Assembly (NCBI GenBank): GCA_031254155.1
Contig: JAIRVA010000192.1
Location: 1 to 8,910, forward strand
Length of the DNA stretch: 8,910 nt
Origin: Propionibacteriaceae bacterium
Lineage (GTDB): Bacteria; Actinomycetota; Actinomycetes; Propionibacteriales; Propionibacteriaceae
Direction: 5' to 3'
The notes under the pieces were generated by a model. It did not search any database. It saw nothing but the letters and a program-made list of their open reading frames with translations, and was not told where the DNA came from. The position numbers were made by a program, and so were the translations under genes. Below are positions 1 through 6,773 of this stretch, one piece after another; positions within the stretch are counted from its first letter, which is position 1; every line of letters begins with the position of its first letter.

Positions 1-608
1 GTGCCGCCGAGCAGCGCCCGCGGGACCGCGCGCGCCCACACCGGCCATGACTCGTGGAAGTCCCACCGCGCGGCCTTCCGCGCCCCGAGGAACCCGGCCA
101 CCGCGCTGAGCGCCGCCGCGCCGAGGCCGGCCCGTAGTTCCGCCGGATCGATCACGAACGAGACGACCACGGCGATGACCGCGTACGCCAGCGTCACCGT
201 ACCCCACCCCTTGAGGACCGCGAGTCCGCGCCGGCAGTCCGGCCCCGCCGCCAACACCGCCTGCTTCGTCGCGTACGCCGCCGTACCGTGCAACATGAGC
301 GCGACGACCAGGGTAAAGCCGAGGGGGACGAGCGTGAGGCGGGTCCCCTGCTCGAACGCCCCGCCGTGGCCCAGCAACCAGAACTGCGCCGAGAAGCGGA
401 AGGCCGACGCGACCACGATGCCGCCCTCGGCCAGCTGCGACACCAGAGCCAGCGCCGCGATGATGGCCCACCCCCCGAGCGCACAGACGACCGCACCGCC
501 GACACCGGCGACCCACCAGGGCATCGTGGCCGGCCGCACCTCGACCACCGGGGCGGCCTGGTACGTTTCCACGGTGACCTTCTGGGTCAGGGAGTTCTCG
601 CGCGCCAT
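1..608 (-). CDS. DUF6350 (PerM-like) integral membrane protein, partial at left edge
   Basis: This minus-strand frame starts with ATG at 606-608 and stays open to the left edge, giving about 202 residues without a stop. The protein begins MARENSLTQKV. A short polar N-terminus is followed by hydrophobic segments at about residues 31-58, 90-111, 134-152 and 157-175. The stretch with FRFSAQFWLLGHGG, then a Gly/Thr-rich loop and LTLVPLGFTL, matches my memory of the DUF6350 family, which includes the mycobacterial cell-division protein PerM: a W-L-L-x-H-G motif, then a P-L-G motif before a membrane helix. The gene lies 61 bases downstream of pcrA on the same strand, as expected for the actinobacterial pcrA ... 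perM-purN-purH neighbourhood. Upstream of the ATG there is only a purine-rich stretch (GAGAATGAGAAG), so the ribosome site is weak. An in-frame ATG at 666-668, just after the pcrA stop, would add 20 Arg/Gly-rich residues and is less likely. The family call is from recognition, not a search. Confidence 0.75.
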   Translation of the reverse strand, partial: MARENSLTQKVTVETYQAAPVVEVRPATMPWWVAGVGGAVVCALGGWAIIAALALVSQLAEGGIVVASAFRFSAQFWLLGHGGAFEQGTRLTLVPLGFTLVVALMLHGTAAYATKQAVLAAGPDCRRGLAVLKGWGTVTLAYAVIAVVVSFVIDPAELRAGLGAAALSAVAGFLGARKAARWDFHESWPVWARAVPRALLGG

Positions 609-669
609 CTTCTCATTCTCGCTTGGCCGACCCCCGCTCGGTCGCCTCCCACGCGGTAGGTGACCCATT

Positions 670-3135
670 TCACAGCAACTCGAGCGGCGCGTGGTGGACG
701 GAGAGCAGCTTCACCCCGGCCGATCCGAAGTCGATTTCGGCCCGCGGTTCACCGGCCGCATCGGCCACCGCCCGGACGGTACCCAGCCCGAACTTGGAGT
801 GCATCACGCGGTCGCCCGCCTGGAGGGTCAGCCGCGTCTTCGGCTGCGCGGTGGTCGAGCGCGTGACGAAGCTGGTGGCCGGGCTGGTCCGGGTCTCCCG
901 GCGTACCACCGGTTGGGACGTCGCCCACGTCCCGGCCGCGGCGACGCGCCGCCAGTCGATGAGGCGGTCGGGGATCTCAGCGAGGAACCGGCTGGCCGGG
1001 TTGTACGACGGCGAACCCCACATCGTCCGGACCTCGGCCCGCGTCAGGTACAACCGCTTCCGGGCCCGCGTCAGCCCCACGTACGCCAGGCGCCGTTCCT
1101 CCTCCAACTCGCGCTCGTCGGTCCGCGACCGCTCGTGGGGGAACAGCCCGTCTTCGAAGCCGGTGACGAACACCGTGTCGAACTCGAGCCCCTTCGCCGT
1201 GTGCAGAGTCATGAGCGTCACCGTACCCTGCTCCTCGTCGGGGATCTCGTCCGAGTCCGACACGAGCGCGATCCGCTCCAGGAAGGCCGCCAGCGAATCG
1301 TCCGGCTCCGGGGCGCCCAGCAAGCTCCGCTCCTCGGATTCGCTCTCGGCGCCGGCCCGGTCCGGGGCCCCCAGCCACGCCGCGTCGTCCCAGTCCAACG
1401 GGTCATCGTCATGGGTGAGGTCGTCCGTGATATCGATCTCGTGGGCGGCGCTGACGAACTCGGTGGCCACGGCGATCAGTTCGGCCAGGTTTTCGAGCCG
1501 GGACTCGGCCTGCGGGTCGCGGGTCTCCTTCAGTTCGGCGAGGTAGCCGGAAGCGTCGAGGATCGACCGCAGGATCTCATCGGCCGGGACCCCCTCGACG
1601 ACCATTGCCCGATGCCGCGCGAGCAGGTCCGCGACCGCGGCCAACGGTTTGACGGCCCGCGGGCTGAGTCCGGGAATGGTGTCCGCCACGTCGAGCGCCG
1701 CCGTGAGCGGAAGCCCGGCCGACCGGGCGTATGACCTGAGGCCCTCCTCGGTCCCGGCCCCGATGCCCCGGCGCGGCACGTTGATGATGCGCTCGAGCGA
1801 CACGTCGTCGGCAGGATTCGCGAGCACCCTCAGGTACGCGATCGCGTCCCGGATCTCCTTGCGCTCGTAGAACTTGACCCCGCCGACGACGCGGTACGGC
1901 AGGCCGAGCCGGATGAACACGTCTTCGAGCGCCCGCGACTGGGCGTTCGTCCGGTAGAAAACCGCCGTGTCGGCGTAGCGGGACTCCCCCGACCGTCGCA
2001 ACGCCTGGACCTCGTCGGCGATGAACCGGGCCTCGTCGTGCTCGGTGTCGGCGACGTACCCCGTGATCGCCGGTCCGTCGCCCGCGTCCGTCCACAGGTT
2101 CTTCTCCGGACGGCCCTTGTTGTGCGTGATCAGGGCGTTCGCCGCGGAGAGGATGTTGCCGGTGGAGCGGTAGTTCTGCTCCAGCCGGATCGTCCGCGCC
2201 CCCGGGAAGTCGTCGGCGAAGTGCAGGATGTTCCCGATCGAAGCCCCCCGGAAGGCGTAGATCGACTGGTCGGAGTCCCCCACCACCATCAGTTCCGGCG
2301 GTATGATCGCCTCCGCCCCCGCTTCGGGGCCGCACAGCAACTGGACCAGCACGTACTGCGCGTGGTTCGTGTCCTGGTACTCGTCCACCAGGACGTGCCG
2401 GAAGCGCCGCCGGTACCGCTCCCGGATGTCCGGGCAATCCCGCAACAGCGTGACCGTCTTGAGCAGCAGATCGTCGAAGTCGAGCGCCTCGGCGCGGGCG
2501 AGGCGAGCCTCGTACTCGGCGTAAACGTCCGCGTACACCTCCTGCGGAAACTTGCCCTGGCTCTTAGCGCGCGCCGTATCGACGTCGACGAGGGCGTTCT
2601 TCTGGTCCGAGATCCAGGACCGGGCCGCGCGGACGGGGAACTTCTTCGTGTCGAGGTTCTTCTCGCGCAAGATGGCGTTGACCAGGCGCTTCGAATCGGT
2701 GTCGTCGTAGATCGAGAAGGACTTCGCGAGACCGAGCCGGGGAGCGTCAGCCCGCAGCATCCGGACGCAGGCACTGTGGAACGTCGCTACCCACATGTAC
2801 CGCGACCGGTTGCCGACCAGTTCGGCCACCCGCTCGCGCATCTCGGCCGCCGCCTTGTTGGTGAAGGTGATCGCGAGGATGGCGCCCGGGTGGACGTCGC
2901 GGCGGGAGATGAGGTACGCGATCCGCCGCGTCAGCACCCGCGTCTTCCCCGAGCCCGCCCCGGCCACGACCAGCAGCGGCGAACCGGCGTGCAGTACGGC
3001 CTCGCGCTGGGGCGGGTTCAGACCGTCCAGGAGCGCGTCAGAGGGTACGGCCGGGCGTTGGTCCGCGGCTGGCGCGGACGCGAAAAGGGACTCCACATCG
3101 TCACTGGAGAACACGTCGTCGAAGAGGGTATCCAT
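670..3135 (-). CDS. pcrA: ATP-dependent DNA helicase PcrA/UvrD1 (SF1A)
   Basis: An 821-residue 3'-5' DNA helicase of superfamily 1A, which unwinds DNA in nucleotide excision repair, displaces RecA and resolves replication-transcription conflicts. All SF1 motifs are visible: Q motif (LNPPQREAVLH, about 39-49), Walker A GAGSGKT (59-65), Ia with TFTNKAAAEM (90-99), Walker B VDEYQD (250-255), motif III GDSDQSIYAFRGA (286-298), IV with EQNYRST (319-325), V with TLHTAKGLEFD (643-653) and VI with RRLAYVGLTRAR (681-692). The last 50 residues (about 771-821) form the Tudor-like domain with GDRVMHSKFGLGTV, known in the family to contact RNA polymerase. An acidic insert lies at about 564-613. I chose ATG 3133-3135 because the product then begins MDTLFDDVF, like other actinobacterial PcrA proteins. 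A TTG at 3166-3168 would add 11 residues (SDRRRRVNAL region) but directly abuts a possible -10 box. The stop is TGA at 670-672. The gene is divergent from the serine hydrolase. Confidence 0.96.
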   Translation of the reverse strand: MDTLFDDVFSSDDVESLFASAPAADQRPAVPSDALLDGLNPPQREAVLHAGSPLLVVAGAGSGKTRVLTRRIAYLISRRDVHPGAILAITFTNKAAAEMRERVAELVGNRSRYMWVATFHSACVRMLRADAPRLGLAKSFSIYDDTDSKRLVNAILREKNLDTKKFPVRAARSWISDQKNALVDVDTARAKSQGKFPQEVYADVYAEYEARLARAEALDFDDLLLKTVTLLRDCPDIRERYRRRFRHVLVDEYQDTNHAQYVLVQLLCGPEAGAEAIIPPELMVVGDSDQSIYAFRGASIGNILHFADDFPGARTIRLEQNYRSTGNILSAANALITHNKGRPEKNLWTDAGDGPAITGYVADTEHDEARFIADEVQALRRSGESRYADTAVFYRTNAQSRALEDVFIRLGLPYRVVGGVKFYERKEIRDAIAYLRVLANPADDVSLERIINVPRRGIGAGTEEGLRSYARSAGLPLTAALDVADTIPGLSPRAVKPLAAVADLLARHRAMVVEGVPADEILRSILDASGYLAELKETRDPQAESRLENLAELIAVATEFVSAAHEIDITDDLTHDDDPLDWDDAAWLGAPDRAGAESESEERSLLGAPEPDDSLAAFLERIALVSDSDEIPDEEQGTVTLMTLHTAKGLEFDTVFVTGFEDGLFPHERSRTDERELEEERRLAYVGLTRARKRLYLTRAEVRTMWGSPSYNPASRFLAEIPDRLIDWRRVAAAGTWATSQPVVRRETRTSPATSFVTRSTTAQPKTRLTLQAGDRVMHSKFGLGTVRAVADAAGEPRAEIDFGSAGVKLLSVHHAPLELL

Positions 3136-3168
3136 GAGGGCATTAACTCTACGACGCCGGTCCGACAA

Positions 3169-3197
3169 ACGTTAGGATTGGGCTTTAGTGTCGTTAA
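3169..3197 (-). promoter_or_regulatory. possible pcrA promoter
   Basis: On the minus strand the sequence reads TTAACG (3197-3192), a 17-base spacer, then TAACGT (3174-3169). Both are partial matches to TTGACA and TATAAT with ideal spacing. Transcription would start near 3162, inside the 11-residue extension that begins at TTG 3166-3168, which favours the ATG at 3135 as the true pcrA start. No LexA-type GAAC/GTTC box is visible here. The hexamers are weak, so this is an inference. Confidence 0.35.
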
Positions 3198-3200
3198 GAT

Positions 3201-3206
3201 AAGGAG
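3201..3206 (+). promoter_or_regulatory. ribosome binding site of the serine hydrolase
   Basis: AAGGAG lies 5 bases before ATG 3212 and fixes that start. A TAAGAT hexamer at 3195-3200 resembles a -10 box but would place the transcription start downstream of this site, so it is probably not the promoter used. Confidence 0.75.
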
Positions 3207-3211
3207 CCTCT

Positions 3212-4402
3212 ATGGCGCACGGTTTCGACGAGCGCAAGCTCGCCCACAATCTCGACCGGCTGCTCGGCGAGTGGGTGGAATCTGGGCGGCTGCCGGGGGT
3301 CCAGGCGCTGGTCGCCCGCCGGGGCGACATCGCGTACCGCGCCCGCTTCGGTGTCGCGAACCTGGAGCGCCGCGAGCCGCTGCGGGACGACTCGATCTTC
3401 CGCATCTACTCGATGACCAAGGTTTTCACCGCCGTCGCGGCCTGCCAGCTCCTCGAAGAGGGCCGGTTCGCGATGTACGACCCGCTCAGCCGCTACATCC
3501 CGGAGTTCGCGAGCACGCGGGTGGCCGGGCGGAGCGCGGCCGGCGGGATCACGCTCGTCCCACCACGGCGCGAGATCATCGTCCACGACCTGTTCACCAT
3601 GGGTACCGGATTCCCGTACCCCGGCGAACTCACTCCGAGTGAGCGCGGCATGGCGGCTCTGTTCCGGCGCGCCGAGGCGGCCGGCAAACGCGGCGCCGGC
3701 TGGTCGGCCGTCGACATCGCCCGCGCCATCGCCAAGGTCCCGGCGAGCTTCCACCCCGGCGAGCACTGGCTGTACGGGATGTCGATCGACCTGCTCGGCG
3801 CCCTCGTCGAGGTCATCAGCGGCCAGCGGCTCGGGGACTTCATGAGTGAGCGCATCTTCACCCCGCTAGGACTCGCCGACACTGGGTTCTACCTGCCTGC
3901 CGACAAGGCGGACCGCCTCGTCACGCTGTACGAGGTCGACGACCGTGACCGGTTCACCCCGGCCCGCTTCGACGTGGCCTACCCCGCGCCCCCGGCCGCC
4001 GAGTCCGGCGGCGGCGGCCTGCTCAGCACGCTCGACGATGTGGCCCGGTTCGCCACCCTGTTGCTCGGCGAGGGCCGGTCGGGCGCGACGCGACTGCTCA
4101 GCCGCAAGACGGTTGAGCTGATGCGGACCAACCACCTGACCGACCAGCAACTGGCGGACTACACCTGGGACACCCAGCGGGGGTACGGCTACGGGCTCGG
4201 GGTCCGCGTCATGCGGCACCCGGAGGTGGCCGGCTACGGGAGCGTCGGCGAGTTCGCCTGGGACGGCATGGCGGGCACGTGGTTCGCCGTCGACCCAGCC
4301 GAGGAGATGATCGCCGTCTTCCTCGTCCAGACCAACCCGGGCCGGCACTACCAGTTCGTCCCCCGTTTCGCCCAGACCGTCTACGGCGCCATCAACGACT
4401 AG
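3212..4402 (+). CDS. serine hydrolase, class C beta-lactamase/esterase family
   Basis: A 396-residue protein of the beta-lactamase superfamily, in the group of EstB-type esterases and DD-peptidase relatives. The catalytic SxxK motif is S67-M-T-K70 in RIYSMTKVF; the second motif tyrosine is probably Y188 in HWLYGMSIDLLG; the third motif, normally KTG or HxG, is W350-D-G352 in GEFAWDGMAGTWF, a W-x-G form typical of esterase-like members. SGGGGLLSTLDDVARF (265-280) and the final FAQTVYGAI segment are also family-typical. There is no signal peptide or membrane helix: the N-terminus MAHGFDERKLAHN is charged, which suggests a cytoplasmic enzyme acting on an ester or amide rather than an exported beta-lactamase. 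The start is set by AAGGAG five bases upstream. It is divergent from pcrA, and the next gene (4497) seems to have its own promoter, so it is probably monocistronic. The substrate cannot be told. Confidence 0.9.
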   Translation: MAHGFDERKLAHNLDRLLGEWVESGRLPGVQALVARRGDIAYRARFGVANLERREPLRDDSIFRIYSMTKVFTAVAACQLLEEGRFAMYDPLSRYIPEFASTRVAGRSAAGGITLVPPRREIIVHDLFTMGTGFPYPGELTPSERGMAALFRRAEAAGKRGAGWSAVDIARAIAKVPASFHPGEHWLYGMSIDLLGALVEVISGQRLGDFMSERIFTPLGLADTGFYLPADKADRLVTLYEVDDRDRFTPARFDVAYPAPPAAESGGGGLLSTLDDVARFATLLLGEGRSGATRLLSRKTVELMRTNHLTDQQLADYTWDTQRGYGYGLGVRVMRHPEVAGYGSVGEFAWDGMAGTWFAVDPAEEMIAVFLVQTNPGRHYQFVPRFAQTVYGAIND

Positions 4403-4419
4403 GCCGACTCCCTTGTATC

Positions 4420-4440
4420 CCCTGACAAGTTGGTTCAGGG
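4420..4440 (+). terminator. hairpin after the serine hydrolase, possible terminator
   Basis: CCCTGA (4420-4425) and TCAGGG (4435-4440) form a perfect 6-base inverted repeat around a 9-base loop, 18 bases after the hydrolase stop. No T-run follows. It may be a U-less actinobacterial terminator or a protein-binding palindrome. Confidence 0.4.
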
Positions 4441-4445
4441 AGAGT

Positions 4446-4464
4446 CCAGGGTCTTTCACCCTGG
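4446..4464 (+). repeat. perfect 7-base inverted repeat upstream of the small membrane protein gene
   Basis: CCAGGGT (4446-4452) and ACCCTGG (4458-4464) are exact reverse complements around the 5-base loop CTTTC. The repeat ends where the -35 element of the predicted 4485-4490 promoter would begin, so it could be an operator. It could equally be the second stem of a tandem terminator with 4420-4440. No T-run follows. Confidence 0.45.
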
Positions 4465-4484
4465 GGCGGGCGGGAGGTGCCACT

Positions 4485-4490
4485 TACACT
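4485..4490 (+). promoter_or_regulatory. -10 element of a probable leaderless promoter
   Basis: TACACT (4485-4490) matches TATAAT at four of six positions, and its usual start site about 7 bases downstream falls on the A of ATG 4497. No Shine-Dalgarno sequence sits at normal spacing: GGGAGGTG at 4472-4479 is 17 bases from the ATG. No good -35 hexamer is seen (TGGGGC at 4462-4467). This pattern fits a leaderless mRNA, common in actinobacteria. Confidence 0.45.
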
Positions 4491-4496
4491 GGATGT

Positions 4497-4760
4497 ATGA
4501 GTATTCTAGCTTGGTTGATCCTCGGAATCGTCGCCGGTTCCATCGCTCGCTCCCTCCTGCCCGGCCGCATCAAGGGCGGATTGTTGTCGGCTCTCGTCTG
4601 CGGCGTCGTTGGCGCCCAGGTCGGCGGCTGGCTGTCCTCCCAGTTCTTCCACATCCCCCTGGGTCACTTCTGGAGCCTCCAGACGTGGGCCATCGCGATC
4701 GCCGGCTCGGCGCTCGTCCTGGTGGTCTGGGGTGCCATCAAAGGCCGCAAGCAGTCGTGA
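4497..4760 (+). CDS. GlsB/YeaQ/YmgE family small stress-response membrane protein
   Basis: An 87-residue hydrophobic protein. Three membrane helices are apparent, at about residues 3-20 (ILAWLILGIVAGSIAR), 28-47 (GGLLSALVCGVVGAQVGGWL) and 62-80 (TWAIAIAGSALVLVVWGAIKG). The layout, with G-x-x-A-G-x-x-A in helix 1, LLPGR then GG, and G-x-x-G-A-x-x-G-G in helix 2, is that of the transglycosylase-associated/GlsB/YeaQ/YmgE family, whose length is usually 80-90 residues. Members are linked to general and envelope stress, but their biochemical role is unknown, and the 'transglycosylase-associated' name should not be read as enzymatic activity. ATG 4497 is chosen because the family begins here with MSILAWLILGIVAG. 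The open frame extends upstream to 4413, but those residues are not family-like. The gene converges on the response regulator gene with a 19-base gap that holds no clear terminator. Confidence 0.87.
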   Translation: MSILAWLILGIVAGSIARSLLPGRIKGGLLSALVCGVVGAQVGGWLSSQFFHIPLGHFWSLQTWAIAIAGSALVLVVWGAIKGRKQS

Positions 4761-4779
4761 CGTCGCTCCGGCCGTCCGC

Positions 4780-5424
4780 TCACACCAGCTTGCGGTCGGT
4801 CGCCCACCGGGTGAGTTGATGCCGGTTCGACAACTGTAATTTTCGCAAAACACTCGAGACGTGGGTTTCCACTGTCTTCACCGAGATAAACAGTTCTCGC
4901 GCCACTTCACGGTACGAGTACCCCCGCGCGATGAGCCGCATCACCTCCTGCTCCCGGATCGACAGCCGGTCCAGGTCCTCGTCCACCGCGGCCACCTCAA
5001 TCGACCCGGAAAACGCGTCGAGGACGAACCCGGCCAGCCGGGGCGAAAAGACCGCGTCACCCTCAGCCACGCGGCAGATGGCGTCGATGAGATCGGGGCC
5101 GGAGATGGACTTTGTCACGTACCCCCGGGCCCCCGACCGGATCGTCCCGATGACATCCTCGGCGGCGTCGGAGACCGACAGGGCGAGGTACTTGACGTCC
5201 GGCAGCCCGGCCTGTTTCATGACCTCGACTCCCCCGCCACCCGGCAGGTGCACGTCGAGCAGGACCACGTCGGGCTGCTCGCGGCGGATGGCGGCGACGC
5301 CGGTCGCGACATCCTCCCCCTCGCCGACGACATCGACGGCGGGCGCGATCTCGTGGCGGACCCCCGTCCGCAGCATGGCGTGGTCATCCACGATGACCAC
5401 CCGGTAACGGGGCGTCTCACTCAT
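4780..5424 (-). CDS. NarL/FixJ-type response regulator
   Basis: A 214-residue DNA-binding response regulator with an N-terminal receiver domain (about 8-122) and a C-terminal LuxR-type helix-turn-helix (about 153-212). Receiver landmarks: the acidic pair D13-D14 in IVDDHAML, phosphoacceptor D57 in VVLLDVHLPGGGG, switch residue S83 in ALSVSD and the invariant lysine K105 in GYVTKS. The HTH carries the LuxR signature LSIREQEVMRLIARGYSYREV followed by LFISVKTVETHVSSVLRKL. The start is ATG 5422-5424, with GAGGAAGGA 7-8 bases upstream (about 5432-5440). The last 8 bases of the kinase gene overlap the start of this gene, so the two are translationally coupled and form a cognate pair. The regulator should be phosphorylated by the PspC-domain kinase and act as a transcription factor. 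Its targets are unknown, but the palindromes at 6721-6755 upstream of the kinase gene are candidates for autoregulation or control of the permease operon. Confidence 0.95.
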   Translation of the reverse strand: MSETPRYRVVIVDDHAMLRTGVRHEIAPAVDVVGEGEDVATGVAAIRREQPDVVLLDVHLPGGGGVEVMKQAGLPDVKYLALSVSDAAEDVIGTIRSGARGYVTKSISGPDLIDAICRVAEGDAVFSPRLAGFVLDAFSGSIEVAAVDEDLDRLSIREQEVMRLIARGYSYREVARELFISVKTVETHVSSVLRKLQLSNRHQLTRWATDRKLV

Positions 5425-6655
5425 GTCCGGTTCCTTCCTCGGTCAGTGGCATCGACAGGTGGATCTCCGTACCCTCTCCCGGAGTGGAACGGATGTCCAC
5501 GTGGCCGCCGTAACGGGACATCCGGTCGATGATCGAATGCCGGATCCCCAGCCGGTCGTCACCGATGTCCGCGATCACGAAACCCCGGCCGCGGTCACGT
5601 ACGTACGCCTCGGCCCGTTCGTTGCTCATCTCAGCGTACACGTCGATCTTCTCCACCCCCGAATGCTTCGCCGCGTTGAGAATGGCTTCCCGCACGGCGC
5701 GCACCACCGCGTCGATCTCGACCGTCATTTCCTGGTCACCGACGGTGACCAACTCCACGACGACGGGATAGTCCGCCTCCAGTTCGGCCACGACCTCCTT
5801 CAGCGCCGCCGTCGCCGACTCGTCGTCCAGCGGCTCGCCGTACAACCACTCCCGCAGCTCCTTCTCCTGGCGCCGGGCAAGCTTGGACACCTCCTTGGCA
5901 TCGCCGGACCGCTTCTGGATCACGGCGAGGGTCTGAAGGACGGAGTCGTGGAGGTGGGCCGCCATGTCGGCCCGGGTTTCGGCGATCAGCTCGGCCTGTT
6001 TGTCCTCCTCGGAGCGCGCCGGATGGACGAACCAGGGCAACAAAAGGACAACGAGGCCGGCTATCGTCGTACTCGACACCAGGAAGGCCCCGGCGGTGAC
6101 CGCGAGGTCGGCGCGGACCGCGGGAACCAGGGCTGCCCAGACGCGCGCTTGGACAAAGGTACCGGCGATCCAGGCGATCAGGACGCCCGCCGCCGTGACG
6201 AGCGCCTTGACCGCCCGCCGCCAGGCCGTCTCGCGGGCGAGCCAGACCAGGGCGATTCCCGCGCCCACCGCCCAGCCGAAGACGGCGTAGCGGCCGATGA
6301 AGCTCGCGTCGTACCACCAGATGACTACGGCGATCCCGCCACCGGCGGCGTACACCGCGAGGGGACCAAAGATCCGCCACCAGGGGGTACGACGGACCAC
6401 CGTCCGGCGGCCCTGCCGCTCCGCGGCCACGAGCCCGATCGGTACCCGTTTCTCCTGATAGGGCAGGATCACCCACAAGACGGCGTACGCGACCGCGCCC
6501 GAGAATTTCCACACCGAGGCGACGATGAACGCCGCCCGGATCGCCCAGACGGGGATCCGCGAGTGAAAGGCCAGACCGGCGGCGACACCGGCGAACACGC
6601 CCCGGTCGAGGAGGCGGTACGCGCGCGGCGGTTTCACCGGCAGGGTCTCATGCAC
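5417..6655 (-). CDS. PspC-domain sensor histidine kinase (HisKA_3/HATPase)
   Basis: A sensor kinase of about 412 residues. Order of domains: PspC domain (about 10-68, RAYRLLDRGVFAGVAAGLA through YAVLWVILP), further membrane segments at about 95-115, 123-140, 148-168 and 182-210, a HisKA_3-like dimerisation helix with H236-D in HLHDSVLQTL, and a HATPase_c domain with N box N327 (AILNAAKHSG), G1 box D354-RGRGF and G2 box near G370 (DRLGIRHSI). The sensing part is almost wholly in the membrane, as in envelope-stress kinases of the LiaS/EsrS kind; that parallel is inferred. The stop overlaps the regulator start by 8 bases. The start is uncertain: I use GTG 6653-6655, which puts the PspC domain close to the N-terminus, but it has no spaced Shine-Dalgarno. 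In-frame GTGs at 6706 (17 residues longer), 6688 and 6637 are alternatives. No ATG is available before the PspC domain. Confidence 0.93.
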   Translation of the reverse strand: MHETLPVKPPRAYRLLDRGVFAGVAAGLAFHSRIPVWAIRAAFIVASVWKFSGAVAYAVLWVILPYQEKRVPIGLVAAERQGRRTVVRRTPWWRIFGPLAVYAAGGGIAVVIWWYDASFIGRYAVFGWAVGAGIALVWLARETAWRRAVKALVTAAGVLIAWIAGTFVQARVWAALVPAVRADLAVTAGAFLVSSTTIAGLVVLLLPWFVHPARSEEDKQAELIAETRADMAAHLHDSVLQTLAVIQKRSGDAKEVSKLARRQEKELREWLYGEPLDDESATAALKEVVAELEADYPVVVELVTVGDQEMTVEIDAVVRAVREAILNAAKHSGVEKIDVYAEMSNERAEAYVRDRGRGFVIADIGDDRLGIRHSIIDRMSRYGGHVDIRSTPGEGTEIHLSMPLTEEGTGHE

Positions 6656-6720
6656 CCTTTCAGCATGGCATGAGACGACCGTTTCCACCAGTCGGCGCCG
6701 GACCACTTCCGGGAGATTTT

Positions 6721-6755
6721 TGAGACTGATCGTCTCGAATGTCGAGATAGACTCA
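6721..6755. promoter_or_regulatory. overlapping palindromes between kinase and permease genes, probable operator
   Basis: Two perfect inverted repeats share bases: GAGAC-TGATC-GTCTC (6722-6736) and TCTCGA-ATG-TCGAGA (6733-6747). An outer TGAG (6721-6724) and CTCA (6752-6755) flank both. The cluster lies just upstream of the permease -10 box at 6774 and 15-65 bases before the possible kinase starts, where a regulator could control both directions. The response regulator encoded next door is the obvious candidate, but this is inference. Confidence 0.5.
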
Positions 6756-6773
6756 GGACATACGACCAGCGCC

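Noticed and set aside
628..644. CGACC/GGTCG inverted repeat between pcrA and the DUF6350 gene.
   Set aside because: Only 5 bases per arm in very GC-rich sequence with no T-run, so it is not convincing as a terminator.
1..663. A plus-strand open frame at the left edge with an Ala/Thr/Pro/Arg-rich product.
   Set aside because: The minus strand encodes a coherent multi-helix membrane protein over the same bases; the plus frame shows no motif and is its antisense shadow.
623..1546. A 307-codon Ser/Arg-rich plus-strand open frame opposite the 3' part of pcrA.
   Set aside because: It is antisense to conserved helicase motifs and its composition is what the reverse strand of a GC-rich gene gives.
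3166..3168. TTG as the pcrA start, giving 832 residues.
   Set aside because: It directly abuts the possible -10 box, has no ribosome site, and adds an Arg-rich stretch not seen in PcrA N-termini.
2038..3642. A 534-codon plus-strand open frame running antisense to pcrA and into the serine hydrolase gene.
   Set aside because: It spans the pcrA promoter region and overlaps two well-supported genes, its product is Arg/Val/Asp-rich without recognisable motifs, and it is a typical high-GC shadow frame.
4743..4773. GGCCG/CGGCC pair spanning the gap between the convergent GlsB-type and response regulator genes, considered as a bidirectional terminator.
   Set aside because: Five-base arms with a 21-base loop and no flanking A/T run; chance is sufficient.
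4493..4819. An ATG at 4493 opening an alternative frame over the GlsB-type gene.
   Set aside because: The product is Arg/Pro-rich with no family match; the frame from 4497 gives a clear three-helix family protein.
5423..6673. A 416-codon plus-strand frame antisense to the histidine kinase.
   Set aside because: Its His/Arg/Gly/Asp-rich product has no domain features, and the opposite strand has all kinase motifs.
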